A DNA stretch of 64,000 nt from positions 1-64,000 of the forward strand of contig NZ_BMMU01000003.1 of assembly GCF_014646095.1 (NCBI RefSeq), written 5' to 3'. Position 1 is the first letter of the stretch. Every line of letters begins with the position of its first letter. This document shows, piece after piece, positions 45,079 through 54,138 of this stretch. The DNA is from Streptomyces lacrimifluminis (GTDB lineage: Bacteria; Actinomycetota; Actinomycetes; Streptomycetales; Streptomycetaceae). The notes under the pieces were generated by a model. The model was given only the letters and a program-made list of their open reading frames with translations, did no database searches and was not told the DNA's origin. The position numbers and the translations under genes were made by a program.

Positions 45079-45936
45079 CTACGCCACATCCGGCCCGGCC
45101 CGGTGCTCCGCCACCGTCAGGGCGGCCAGGGCCGCCGCGACGGCGTGGGACGCGCCCAGGTCGAGGCGGGCGCTGGTGCCCCGCGCGCGGTGGCGGACCT
45201 CCTGGGCGGCGAGCCGGAGGAGCTGCGGCAGCAGGTCGGTGCACCGCCGTGCCACCCAGCCCGTGCCCGCGGTGGCCAGCCAGCGCAGGCTGGCCGACCG
45301 GGTGGGCGCGGGATGTTCCGGCTCGGGCGACGGACCCGCCCCGCCCGCGACGCCCGCCTCCGTGAGCAGCGCGTGGAAGCGGACCGCGAGCTGCCGGTGC
45401 CCCTGCTCGCCGGGGTGCAACCGGTCCGCGCTCCACATCTCGCGCCCGCTGAGCCACTCCCCCTCGGCGGCGTGCAGATGCACGGCCCCGTAGCGCTCGG
45501 AGAGCGCGTGGACGACCGCGTTGACCGCCCGTTGACGCCGGGCCAGCGGGTTCGCCAGGACACCGGGCAGCCCCAGCATCGCCCCGGGGTCGGGCAGACA
45601 CGCCGTGAGCAGGAGCGCGCCCCGCTCGGTGAAGGCCGCGTACACCTCGTCCAGCCGGGCGGCCACCGCATGGATGTCGAACGTGCGGCGCAGCGTGTCG
45701 TTCACCCCGATGACGACGGACACCACGTCCGGCTCCAGGTCGAGGCCGGCCGGCGTCTGCCGTTCCAGCACGTCACGCGTCTGCGCCCCGCTGACCGCGA
45801 GGTTGGTGAACTCCACCGGCCCTTCTCCGAACTCACCGGTGAGCAGCGCGGCCCAGCCGCGCCATTCGCCGTCCACGGGATCGCCCACGCCCTCGGTCAG
45901 CGAGTCGCCGAGCGCCACGAACCGCAGCGGTCTCAT
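45079..45936 (-). CDS. SGNH/GDSL hydrolase
   Basis: 285-aa SGNH-fold esterase or lipase-like enzyme. Block I is VALGDSLTEG with the nucleophilic Ser, the Gly block is NLAVSGAQT, the Asn block is VVIGVNDTLRR, and the catalytic Asp-His are in SADRLHPGEQGH. No signal peptide. It is the third gene of a coupled set: its start overlaps the upstream glycosyltransferase stop (ATGA). Context suggests deacylation or deacetylation of a glycolipid or polysaccharide made by the two glycosyltransferases; substrate unknown. Confidence 0.9.
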   Translation of the reverse strand: MRPLRFVALGDSLTEGVGDPVDGEWRGWAALLTGEFGEGPVEFTNLAVSGAQTRDVLERQTPAGLDLEPDVVSVVIGVNDTLRRTFDIHAVAARLDEVYAAFTERGALLLTACLPDPGAMLGLPGVLANPLARRQRAVNAVVHALSERYGAVHLHAAEGEWLSGREMWSADRLHPGEQGHRQLAVRFHALLTEAGVAGGAGPSPEPEHPAPTRSASLRWLATAGTGWVARRCTDLLPQLLRLAAQEVRHRARGTSARLDLGASHAVAAALAALTVAEHRAGPDVA

Positions 45937-47135
45937 CCGACGCCCTCCGGCACCACGGGCCGCACGGGCGCGTCACCGACGGACGGCACCATCGCGTCGT
46001 GCGCCGCGAGAAACGCCTCGACCGCGGTCGACCAGCCGAAACACTCCGCACGCGCGCGTGCCTTCTCCCGGCGCTCGCGTTCGGGCCGTGCCAGCAGCAG
46101 CCGTACGGCGTCCGCGAAGGCCTCTCCGTCGTCGGCCGCGACGGCCCCGGCGGACCCGATCACCTCGGGCAGTGCGGAGGACGCGCTGACGACCACGGGT
46201 GTGCCGCAGGCCATCGCCTCCAGTGCGGCGAGCCCGAACGTCTCCGCGGGCCCGGGCGCCAGGCACACGTCTGCGGACGCCTGGAGTCCGCCCAGCAGTA
46301 CCCGGTCGGTGACGTGCCCGAGGAAGGTGACGGGCAGCCCGCGCTCCCGCGCCCGCTGCTCCAGACGGGCCCGCAGCGGCCCGTCCCCGGCCACCACCAG
46401 CCTCGCCCGCTGTCCGCGCCGCAGGAGGGCCTCCAGCGCGTCCAGCGCCGTACCGGGCCGCTTCTCGACGGACAGCCTGGAGCACATCACCAGGAGGAGT
46501 TCGTCCCCGCGCGCGTGCGCGGCCCGCACCGCCGGGTCCCGCAGCGACGGATGCCGCCGCACGAGATCGACGCCCAGGGGGGCCCGTACGACGTTGCGCG
46601 CCCCGATCCGCACGAACTCCCGCTCGGCGAACTCCGTGGTGCACACGACGCGCGCGTAGGTGTGTGCCGTACGGACGTTGAGGGCGTCGGCGGCGCGCCG
46701 GGAGAGGTTCTCCGGCAGTCCCCAGGTACGCAGGACACCGTCGGCGGTCTCGTGGGAGACCATCACCGCGGGGACGCGGGCCCGGCGGGCCCACCTGCCC
46801 GTCCACCTGAGGGTCGTCCGGTCGGACACCTCCAGGCGGTCCGGCGCGAGTTCCTCGAGGAGGGCGGCGACACGGCGCTTGTCCGTGAGGACGCGGTAGC
46901 CGCCGGTACCGGGCAGCAGCGGACCGGGCAGGGTGATCACCCTGCCCTGCTCGGTGTCGCGGTCGCTCGCCCGCTCACCGGGCACGATCAGGACGGGGTC
47001 GTGCCCTGCGGCCCGGTAACCCGCGCCCAGTTCGCGCAGCGCGGTGCGCAGGCCGCCCGAGGCGGGGGCGACGAAGTTCGCCAGCCGGACGATGCGCAGC
47101 GGTCCGCTCGTGCCGCGTGGTGTCCCGGCGTTCAC
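45933..47135 (-). CDS. GT4-family glycosyltransferase
   Basis: 400 aa, GT-B fold, nucleotide-sugar-dependent glycosyltransferase. N-terminal acceptor half with FVAPASGGLRTALRELG; C-terminal donor half with CSRLSVEKRPGTALDAL, the GPAETFGLAALEAMACGTPVV E-x7-E-type motif and ASSALPEVIGSAG. The start is GTG 47135, overlapping the stop of the upstream glycosyltransferase. Together with the neighbour and the SGNH hydrolase it forms an operon that may build a mannosylated lipid or polysaccharide; donor and acceptor are unknown. Confidence 0.9.
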   Translation of the reverse strand: MNAGTPRGTSGPLRIVRLANFVAPASGGLRTALRELGAGYRAAGHDPVLIVPGERASDRDTEQGRVITLPGPLLPGTGGYRVLTDKRRVAALLEELAPDRLEVSDRTTLRWTGRWARRARVPAVMVSHETADGVLRTWGLPENLSRRAADALNVRTAHTYARVVCTTEFAEREFVRIGARNVVRAPLGVDLVRRHPSLRDPAVRAAHARGDELLLVMCSRLSVEKRPGTALDALEALLRRGQRARLVVAGDGPLRARLEQRARERGLPVTFLGHVTDRVLLGGLQASADVCLAPGPAETFGLAALEAMACGTPVVVSASSALPEVIGSAGAVAADDGEAFADAVRLLLARPERERREKARARAECFGWSTAVEAFLAAHDAMVPSVGDAPVRPVVPEGVG

Positions 47136-48256
47136 GCTGCCACCGCCGTCCGCGCGGTGAGGATGTCGGCGTAGTGCCCGACGAGCTGGTCGCCGACCGT
47201 CGCCCAGGTGCGGCCCTCGACCGTCGCCCGGGCGGCGGCTCCGTAGGCGGCCCGCAGGCCAGGGTCACCGGCCAGGGACCACACCGCGTCCCGGACGGCG
47301 GAAGCGTCGCGCGGCGGGACCAGGAGTCCGGTGCGCCCGTGGGCGACCAGGTCCAGCGGTCCACCGGCGGCGGGCGCGACGACGGGCACTCCGCTCGCCA
47401 TGGCCTCCTGCACTGTCTGGCAGAAGGTCTCGAACGGGCCGGTGTGCGCGAAGATGTCCAGCGAGGCGAAGATCCGGGCGAGTTCGTCGCCGGTGCGGCG
47501 GCCCAGGAAGACCGCTCCCGGCAGCTGCTCGCGCAGTCCCGGCTCGCTGGGGCCGTCGCCCACGACGACGACCCGCACGCCGTCCAGCGCACAGACCCCG
47601 GCGAGGAGTTCGACCTGCTTCTCGGGGGCGAGCCGGCCGACGTAGCCGACGATCAGTTCGCCGTTGGGGGCGAGTTCACGGCGGATGGCCTCGTCCCGCA
47701 GTTCGGGGCGGAAGCGCGCGGTGTCCACTCCGCGCTGCCACAGCTTCACCCGGGGCACGCCGTGCGTCTCCAGGTCGTGCAGGGCCGCGCTGGAGGGCGC
47801 GAGGGTGAGGTCGGCGGCGGCGTGGACGGAGCGGATGCGCCGCCAGGCGGCGGCCTCGCCCGCGTGCACATACGTGCGGGCGTATCCGGCCAGGTCGGTC
47901 TGGTAGACGGCCACGGCGGGGATGCCGAGCCGGGCGGCGGCGGCCATGCCGCGTACGCCGAGGATGAAGGGGCTGGCCAGGTGGACGATGTCCGCGCGGT
48001 GCTCGGTGATCGCGGCGGCGACGCGTCGGCTGGGGAGGGCGACGCGGACCTGGGGGTAGCCCGGGAGCGGTAGGGAGGGGACACGGACGACGGGGCACGG
48101 CGCCGAGGCGTCGGGCCCGTTCCCGGCGGCGGTGGCCGGGGCGACGACGAGGGGAACGTGACCGCGATCGACGAGGTGCCGGGCGGTCTGGAGCGCGCAG
48201 TGGGCCACGCCGTTCACATCGGGGGGAAAGGATTCGGTCACGATGACTACACGCAT
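47132..48256 (-). CDS. GT4-family glycosyltransferase, MgtA/PimB-like
   Basis: 374 aa. N-terminal VVIVTESFPPDVNGVAHCAL and VYQTDLAGYA are typical of GDP-mannose-dependent alpha-mannosyltransferases of actinobacteria, such as MgtA and PimB-like enzymes. The donor half has GYVGRLAPEKQVELL, VVGDGPSEPGLREQL and TGPFETFCQTVQEAMASGVPVVAP. It leads the three-gene operon. ATG 48256 is used; an SD is weak. Mannosyl transfer is inferred from family resemblance. Confidence 0.88.
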   Translation of the reverse strand: MRVVIVTESFPPDVNGVAHCALQTARHLVDRGHVPLVVAPATAAGNGPDASAPCPVVRVPSLPLPGYPQVRVALPSRRVAAAITEHRADIVHLASPFILGVRGMAAAARLGIPAVAVYQTDLAGYARTYVHAGEAAAWRRIRSVHAAADLTLAPSSAALHDLETHGVPRVKLWQRGVDTARFRPELRDEAIRRELAPNGELIVGYVGRLAPEKQVELLAGVCALDGVRVVVVGDGPSEPGLREQLPGAVFLGRRTGDELARIFASLDIFAHTGPFETFCQTVQEAMASGVPVVAPAAGGPLDLVAHGRTGLLVPPRDASAVRDAVWSLAGDPGLRAAYGAAARATVEGRTWATVGDQLVGHYADILTARTAVAA

Positions 48257-48384
48257 AGGGGTGTTGTCGCCGTACTGGACGTGGTCGCGTCAACGTCGAT
48301 CTTTCCGGACGGGGAACGTCCAATGAGCGTTGCGCACCGCCCCCTCCCGGGTCGGCGCGCGTCCACACGCTCATGATCCCCGGG

Positions 48385-49815
48385 TCATCCCCCGTTCATA
48401 CGGCGGGTGCTGTCGGGCCCGATCCTGCTTCGTACGGCCGTCTGGACCTCGGCCTCCTCAGCCGGGTCGGCGGCGAGTCGACGCAGCTGGTCGACGACCC
48501 TGGCGTCACCGGTCTCGGCGTGCCGGGCGGCGACCTCGCGGGTGGTCTCCTCGCAGTCCCACAGGCATTCGACGGCGAAGCCGGCGGCGAAGGACGGGTC
48601 GGTGGCGGCGAGGGCCCGGGCCGCCCGGCCGCGCAGATGGGACGAGGCGGTCTCGCGGTAGATGTGGCGCAGCACGGGGGCCGCGCAGACGATGCCGAGC
48701 CGTCCCGCCCCGTCCACCAGGGTCCACAGGGTCTGCGCGTCGGGTCCTTCGCCCCGTACGGCCTCCCTCAGTGCGCCGAGGACGAGGTCGCTGTCCCGGG
48801 TGCCGCCCAGGCAGGCGAGCATCCGTCCGGCGGCGGCGCCCAAGGGGTCGGGTCGGTGGACCCACCCGCGCGCGCGGTCGACGGCGGCGATGCTGCGCAT
48901 GCGTTCGAATGCGTCGACGGCAGCCTCCACAACCGCCGTCGTGCCGTCGGTGACCGCCCCCTCGACCAGGTCGAGGGTGTCGGGATCATTGCTGTCCGCG
49001 AGATACCGCAGGGCCGTACAGCGGGCGCCGTCGCCACCGCTGCGGGCGGCTTCAAGGATCTCGGGCCGGTCCTCCGGTCCCGCCACGGCCGTCAGACACC
49101 GCGCGGCGGGCACATGCAGCACGGCACCGCGGTCGATGCCCTGCTGGGCCCACTCGAAGACCGCCTGCACACTCCAGCCCGGGCGGGGCCCGGAGGGTCG
49201 CATCTGGCGTTGCCAGCGGTCGAAACAGCCGGTCTCCTGGGCGGCACGCACGCGTGTGGAGATCGATTCGCGCGGATCGTCGGCCCACAGCCGCCAGGGC
49301 CGGGGCTCGAAGGCGTCCCGCACGGCGGCGGCGAGTTCCGCCTCGCCCTCCGCGTCGGTACCGAAGCGGGCGAGTACGGGGGCGGCGAGGGCGCGCAGTC
49401 CCGCGTCCTCGTCCCGGAGCGCCAGCTCGTCCAGCGCCCAGGCCCAGCTGGTGCCGGTGGCGGCGTACCTGCGCAGCACCTCGAGTGCGTCCCGCCTGCC
49501 GTAGGAGGCGAGGTGCCCGAGGACCGCGAGGGCGAGCCCGGTGCGTGACTCGTCGGTGTCGAGGACGTCCTCGGCGTCGAAGAGATGGGCCTCGATCTGG
49601 TCGAGCTCGCCATGGAGGTCGACATAGAGACGTGCGTAGTAGAGGGAGCGGTTCTCCACCTGCCAGTCGTGGCGCGGGTCGTGGAGCACGCAGTGGTTCA
49701 GTGCCGCGAGCGCGTCGGCCCGCGGTGCGGTGAGCGCGTGCAGCGTGCCGTCGCCGCGGCCCCTCTGAAGCAGGCCGAGCAGCGTTCCGCTGGGCGCTAT
49801 GACCGGATCGAACAT
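48385..49815 (-). CDS. HEAT-repeat protein
   Basis: 476-aa soluble protein of helical repeats. Recurrent pieces such as GHLASYGRRDALEVLRRYA, LRALAAPVLARFG, ALRYLADSNDPDTLDLVEGAV and LRGRAARALAATDPSFAAG are HEAT/PBS-lyase-like, a scaffold for protein contacts. An N-terminal unit describes about 130 residues without repeats. No catalytic motif is seen. ATG 49815 has GTGAGG upstream and is preferred over 49830. Function unknown; the neighbour to the right is an ankyrin protein. Confidence 0.82.
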   Translation of the reverse strand: MFDPVIAPSGTLLGLLQRGRGDGTLHALTAPRADALAALNHCVLHDPRHDWQVENRSLYYARLYVDLHGELDQIEAHLFDAEDVLDTDESRTGLALAVLGHLASYGRRDALEVLRRYAATGTSWAWALDELALRDEDAGLRALAAPVLARFGTDAEGEAELAAAVRDAFEPRPWRLWADDPRESISTRVRAAQETGCFDRWQRQMRPSGPRPGWSVQAVFEWAQQGIDRGAVLHVPAARCLTAVAGPEDRPEILEAARSGGDGARCTALRYLADSNDPDTLDLVEGAVTDGTTAVVEAAVDAFERMRSIAAVDRARGWVHRPDPLGAAAGRMLACLGGTRDSDLVLGALREAVRGEGPDAQTLWTLVDGAGRLGIVCAAPVLRHIYRETASSHLRGRAARALAATDPSFAAGFAVECLWDCEETTREVAARHAETGDARVVDQLRRLAADPAEEAEVQTAVRSRIGPDSTRRMNGG

Positions 49816-50116
49816 GGGAAACAGCCTCACATCAAGCGTCGACGCAACCGGGATCCTGCTTTACCTGGCCACGTGACAACACGTCGGAGCGTCCGCCGTT
49901 TCCTGCTTGCTGTAGACCATCTTCCTCTGCCTCTCGTAGGTGGGCCCATGCGGACCGCATCACGGCCCGCGCGGTGCGGCAACATCTGCCCAGCCATCGC
50001 GTCCATGAATCACGACGTCATGATGACCCGGCTGTTCAAGCTGCCGCGACCGTATTTCCGGCGGCCCCGTTCCGCCTCCCCCGTTTTCCTTGTCCCAGCT
50101 GGTCGGTGCGTACGGC
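49816..50116. other. Intergenic region between HEAT and ankyrin genes
   Basis: 301 bp. A plus-strand frame encodes MRTASRPARCGNICP from 49949, but no ribosome site or family is seen. It otherwise holds the promoter of the HEAT-repeat gene. Nothing else was recognised. Confidence 0.3.
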
Positions 50117-50509
50117 TCAGTGTGCGCCGAACAGCTCCAGCAGTTCCGTCTTGCCGAACATCCGGGCGGTGTCGAGGGCCGACGGCATACCCGCGGCCGG
50201 ATTGGCACCGCCCTCCAGGAGTGCCTGGATGACGTCCTGCGCACCCTTGAAAACGGCCCCGGCGAGTGGCGTCTGACCCCGGTCGTTGACCCGGTCCCCG
50301 TCGGCACCGCGCGCGAGGAGCGCCCGGACCGCGTCGGCGTGGCCGTGATAGGCGGCGAGCATCACCAGGGAGTCCCCGCGGTCGTTGGTGAGGTCGGCCG
50401 GTACACCCGCGTCGACGTACCCGACGAGCGTCTCGGTCTGCCCCTGCCGGGCCAGATCGAAGATCTTGGTCGCCAGCTCCACGACCTCGGGGTCGGCAGC
50501 TTCACTCAT
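50117..50509 (-). CDS. Ankyrin-repeat protein
   Basis: 130-aa soluble protein made mostly of ankyrin repeats: RGDSLVMLAAYHGHADAVRALLARGAD, VNDRGQTPLAGAVFKGAQDVIQALLEGGANP and a capping repeat SALDTARMFGKTELLELF. Such small proteins usually mediate protein-protein contacts or protect enzymes. The ATG at 50509 starts MSEAADPEV. It is divergent from smeA, 236 bp away. Confidence 0.88.
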   Translation of the reverse strand: MSEAADPEVVELATKIFDLARQGQTETLVGYVDAGVPADLTNDRGDSLVMLAAYHGHADAVRALLARGADGDRVNDRGQTPLAGAVFKGAQDVIQALLEGGANPAAGMPSALDTARMFGKTELLELFGAH

Positions 50510-50745
50510 CGGCCGGACCGCCTCTCGTTACAACCGTACGGGTGAATCGCCAGAGTACTGGCTTAACAGGCGCATGACCCGACACCTCAGCAGCAAAGAT
50601 CAGCCCGCCCGGATGACACCAAACAGGTAGGCCGCGCGAGTGAAATACGCCGAAATTCACCTGATTGCACCTTTTATCGTATGGATACATGCGGTGATCC
50701 TGGAAGAACTCATGGTGACTGTCCCCACCACACCAGGAGATCCTC

Positions 50746-50940
50746 ATGATCCTCTCCATCTCAGGCGTCGTTCTGCTCGGCATCATCGTCTTCCTCTTCT
50801 TCAAGAAGGACGGGCTCAAGGGCTCGCACGCCTTCGTCGCCGCGCTGTTCGGCTTCTACCTCGCGAGCACCGCCATCGCACCGAGCATCAAGGCCGGCGG
50901 CGAGAGCCTGGCGAGCCTGCTCGGCGGAATCAAGTTCTGA
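50746..50940 (+). CDS. smeA: Small membrane protein SmeA
   Basis: 64 aa with two hydrophobic helices (SISGVVLLGIIVFLFF and FVAALFGFYLASTAIA) separated by a charged KKDGLKG turn. In Streptomyces, SmeA is a sporulation-specific membrane protein that targets the DNA translocase SffA to sporulation septa, and the two genes form an operon. Here the next gene is sffA-like, 35 bp downstream. ATG 50746 has CCAGGAG upstream. Identification is by size, topology and gene pair. Confidence 0.85.
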   Translation: MILSISGVVLLGIIVFLFFKKDGLKGSHAFVAALFGFYLASTAIAPSIKAGGESLASLLGGIKF

Positions 50941-50975
50941 CGCCCGTACCGCCCACACGCACCCAGGAGACAGCA

Positions 50976-52523
50976 GTGGCCCGGCGCCCCCTCCCCCGCA
51001 TCCTGAGCAACGGCAGCGCACAGATCGCCCGGAGCCGGGAGCTGGCCCGGACCGCCGCGGACAGCGCCACCGACGTCCTCCACCCGCTGATCACGATCAG
51101 CCGGGGTCTTCGCCGACTGGCCGCGGCCGGGCGGCGCAGGTGGGCGGACACGCCCAAGGACAGGCGCGGGTCGCTGCTGTTCCTGGCGGCCTCGGTGGTC
51201 CTGGTCGTGGCCCTCGTGCCGTACGGCCCGCTGCTCGCCGTCATCTCGGTGATGGCGGCAGCGGCCTGGCACGGCCGGGACCGCGCTCCGGCGGAGCCCG
51301 AGGGCCCCGACGAGTCCCAGACCCAGCGCCTCCAGTCCCTGTACGAAGCGCTGGTCCCCTACTTCTCCACCCCCGACGACCCCGCTCCCCTCTACGCCCA
51401 TGGCGGGGACTGGGAGAAGACCTTCCCCGTGTACGAGTTCGACGGCACCGGCCGCGTCTCGCACCTGGTGGTGCGCTACCCGGCGTACTTCACCGACGGC
51501 GAGGCCGACTCCCGCGCGCGGATCGAGCAGTTGCTGCGCGCCAAGTCGGGCCGGGGCCGCGAGTACCACTTCGCGTGGGACGAGGAGGGCAACCAGCTCG
51601 CGGTCACCGTCCTGCCGCCACTGCCCACCGATATCGCCGCGCAGCGTTTCGTCACGTCCCCGGGCGAGACGGTGCTCGGCTTCACTGACCCCACCCAGGT
51701 GCAGCGCACGCTCCCCCTCAGCCACGGCGAGGAGCAGCGTGACGTCCCGCCGGTCGTCTGGCGCACGGGTTTCCGCTCCACCGAACCGCACCTCCTGGTG
51801 GTGGGCGAGCCGGGCAGCGGCACCACGACGCTCCTGCGTTCGATCGCCCTCCAGGCCCTCCAGTACGGCGACATCCTGATCGTCGACGGCAGCGGCACCG
51901 GCGAGTACGCGTGCCTGACCGGCCGGGACGGCGTGCTGGCCGTCGAGTGCGCCGCGGCCGGCGCCGTTGCGAGCCTCGAATGGGCCAGGCACGAAACGGA
52001 ACGGCGTCTGATCGCGGCCAACCACGCCCGGCAGGCCGGTCAGCCGCTCCCGGACGACATCCGACGCCCGCTCTGGCTCCTCCTCGACCGCCCCGGGGCC
52101 CTCGCCCACCTGGCCGCCGCCGACGGCCGCCCCGACCCCCAGTCCCTGCTCCAGGTCCCCCTGCGGCACGGCCGGGCGGCGAACGTCACCGTCGTGGTGG
52201 CGGAACAGTTCGACAGCGCGGACACCCTGAGCGAAGCCGTACGCCAGCACACACGCGCGCGTGTCGTCCTCGGGCCCGCGTCCTCCACTCAGCTGGAAGC
52301 GGTCCTGGGCGCGCCCCCGCACACCACACCGGCCCCGGCCATGCCCCCGGGCCGCGGCTACGCCCGCCTGGGCACGGGCCCGGTGCACCGCCTCCAGGTC
52401 CCGGCCACCCCGGACCCCCACGACGACGCGACGAGCGACGTACAGCGCCAGGCGGTGCTGGAGCTGTTGCCGCCGCGGTCGGCTCAGGCACTCGTGAAGC
52501 AGGAACAGGAGCCGGTGGCCTAG
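50976..52523 (+). CDS. sffA: SpoIIIE/FtsK-like DNA translocase SffA
   Basis: 515-aa FtsK/SpoIIIE-related protein expected at sporulation septa, helping chromosome clearance. An N-terminal membrane segment (SLLFLAASVVLVVALVPYG...VISVMAAAAW, about 65-105) is followed by an ATPase-like domain. Its P-loop is VVGEPGSGTTTLL: the position of the canonical Walker A Lys is Thr. Walker B-like PLWLLLDRPG, and a VPLRHGRAANVTVVVAEQ sensor region are present. The start is GTG 50976 after CCAGGAGA. Converges with the MocR gene, 17 bp between stops. Confidence 0.87.
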   Translation: MARRPLPRILSNGSAQIARSRELARTAADSATDVLHPLITISRGLRRLAAAGRRRWADTPKDRRGSLLFLAASVVLVVALVPYGPLLAVISVMAAAAWHGRDRAPAEPEGPDESQTQRLQSLYEALVPYFSTPDDPAPLYAHGGDWEKTFPVYEFDGTGRVSHLVVRYPAYFTDGEADSRARIEQLLRAKSGRGREYHFAWDEEGNQLAVTVLPPLPTDIAAQRFVTSPGETVLGFTDPTQVQRTLPLSHGEEQRDVPPVVWRTGFRSTEPHLLVVGEPGSGTTTLLRSIALQALQYGDILIVDGSGTGEYACLTGRDGVLAVECAAAGAVASLEWARHETERRLIAANHARQAGQPLPDDIRRPLWLLLDRPGALAHLAAADGRPDPQSLLQVPLRHGRAANVTVVVAEQFDSADTLSEAVRQHTRARVVLGPASSTQLEAVLGAPPHTTPAPAMPPGRGYARLGTGPVHRLQVPATPDPHDDATSDVQRQAVLELLPPRSAQALVKQEQEPVA

Positions 52524-52540
52524 CTAGCCGCGCCCACCGC

Positions 52541-54040
52541 TCACGCCACGAAAGTACGGGGGGACTCGGCTCCCCCGGATCCCCCACTCGCCACGATCCG
52601 CGCCGCGGCTGCCAAACGGGCAGCCGCCTCGTCGGCCACCGCTCCTTTCACGGTGAACGGCAACCGCACATACCCCTCGAAGGCACCGTCGACCCCGAAC
52701 CGCGGTCCCGACGGCACACGCACCCCCACCCGCTCCCCCACCTCAGCCAGCCGTGACCCCGACAGCCCACCCGTACGGACCCACAACGTGAGTCCGCCCC
52801 TGGGCACCGTGAACTCCCAGTCCGGCAGCTCCCGTCGTACCGCCGCGACCAGGGCGTCCCTGTTGTCCCGGGCCTGTTCACGCCGCATCTCGACCGCCTG
52901 TTCCCAACCACCCGTGCTCAGCAACCAGTTGATGGCCAGCTGTTCGAGTACGGGCGTGCCCAGGTCAGCGTAGGCACGCGCGGCGACGAGGCTGCGGATC
53001 ACGTCCGGAGCGGCCCGCACCCAGCCGATGCGCATCCCGGCCCAGAATGCCTTGCTGGCGGAGCCCACGGTGATGACCGTCGACCCGGCGGGGTCGAACC
53101 CGCACACCTGGCGTGGCATCTCGACGTCCGGGTCGAGCCACAGTTCGGTCATCGTCTCGTCGGCGACGAGCACCGTGCCCGCCGAGCGGGCCGCGTCGAC
53201 GAGTTGTCGTCGCTGGTCCTCGTCGGCGAGCGCGCCGGTGGGGTTGTGGAAGTCGGCGACGACGTAGGCGATCCGGGGCGCGGCCTCGCGCAGCACCTGG
53301 CGCCAGCGGTCCAGGTCCCAGCCGGCGAGCCCCTCGGCCATCGCGACGGGCACGAGCCTGGCGCCCGCCTCCCGCATGAGCTGAAGGATGTTGGCATACG
53401 AGGGCGACTCCACGGCGATGCGCTCGCCCCGGCCGGAGAACAGATGACAGATCGCGTCGATGGCGCCCATCGCGCCGGTCGTCACCATGATCTGTTCGGG
53501 CATGGTGGGGATCCCGCGCGCGGTGTAGCGCTCGGCGATCATCGCGCGCAGCGCGGGCAGCCCGGCCGGGTAGTCGCCGTGCGTGTGCGCGTACGGGGGC
53601 AGTTCCTCCAGGGCGCCCTGGACGGCGCGGGTGAGCCAGGGTTCGGGCGCGGGCAGGGCCGCCGTACCGAGGTCGATCACCGAGCCGAGTGCTTCGGGAG
53701 GCAGGGGTTCGAGCCCGCGCGCGGGAAGGGGGTTACCGGCGGGTACGGCGGTCCAGCTGCCCGCGCCGCGCCTGGATTCCAGGAAGCCCTCGGCGCGCAG
53801 CGCCTCGTAGGCGGCGGCGACCGTGGTCCGGCTGACGGAGAGGGAGAGGGCCAGTTCCCGTTCGGCGGGGAGGCGGGCGGCGACCGGCACCCGGCCTTCC
53901 AGCACCAGCAGGCGGATGCCGTCGGCGAGGGAGCGGTAGGCGGGCGGGCGGCGGGTGCCGGGACCCGCGGGGCGGTCCTGCTGGGAGGTGAGCAGCCGGG
54001 CGAGCTGCGCGGTACCCACCGCCGAAGTCCACTGCACCAT
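52541..54040 (-). CDS. MocR-family regulator, YczR-like
   Basis: 499-aa GntR-HTH plus aminotransferase-like regulator. The HTH is RLPAERELALSLSVSRTTVAAAYEAL; the PLP domain has THGDYPAGLPALR, VESPSYANI, FHNPTGALADEDQR, the PLP-Lys in VGSASKAFWAGMRIGW, and DLGTPVLEQLA. It is divergent from a YczE-type membrane protein, an arrangement known for the MocR subgroup YczR, which regulates yczE. ATG 54040 is preferred over 54127: it has AGGAAGG upstream and avoids running into the divergent promoter. Confidence 0.9.
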   Translation of the reverse strand: MVQWTSAVGTAQLARLLTSQQDRPAGPGTRRPPAYRSLADGIRLLVLEGRVPVAARLPAERELALSLSVSRTTVAAAYEALRAEGFLESRRGAGSWTAVPAGNPLPARGLEPLPPEALGSVIDLGTAALPAPEPWLTRAVQGALEELPPYAHTHGDYPAGLPALRAMIAERYTARGIPTMPEQIMVTTGAMGAIDAICHLFSGRGERIAVESPSYANILQLMREAGARLVPVAMAEGLAGWDLDRWRQVLREAAPRIAYVVADFHNPTGALADEDQRRQLVDAARSAGTVLVADETMTELWLDPDVEMPRQVCGFDPAGSTVITVGSASKAFWAGMRIGWVRAAPDVIRSLVAARAYADLGTPVLEQLAINWLLSTGGWEQAVEMRREQARDNRDALVAAVRRELPDWEFTVPRGGLTLWVRTGGLSGSRLAEVGERVGVRVPSGPRFGVDGAFEGYVRLPFTVKGAVADEAAARLAAAARIVASGGSGGAESPRTFVA

Positions 54041-54092
54041 GCGGATCAGTCCACCTTCCTCGAATTGGCCATGGATACGCTTCGACACCAAG

Positions 54093-54131
54093 CCACAGGG
54101 TGTCATGTGCCAGGCCACTACCACCACAGGG
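54093..54131. promoter_or_regulatory. Direct-repeat operator candidate between MocR and yczE genes
   Basis: Two direct copies of CCACAGGG at 54093-54100 and 54124-54131, 31 bp apart (about three helical turns), in the 98-bp divergent gap. MocR proteins often bind spaced direct repeats. The second copy overlaps the yczE ribosome site. Repeat length is short, so this may be chance. Confidence 0.3.
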
Positions 54132-54138
54132 GCAGCTC

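Noticed and set aside
44544..45493. Plus-strand frames of 273 and 232 codons
   Set aside because: They read through the tandem repeats and into the antisense of the SGNH hydrolase; no start with ribosome site.
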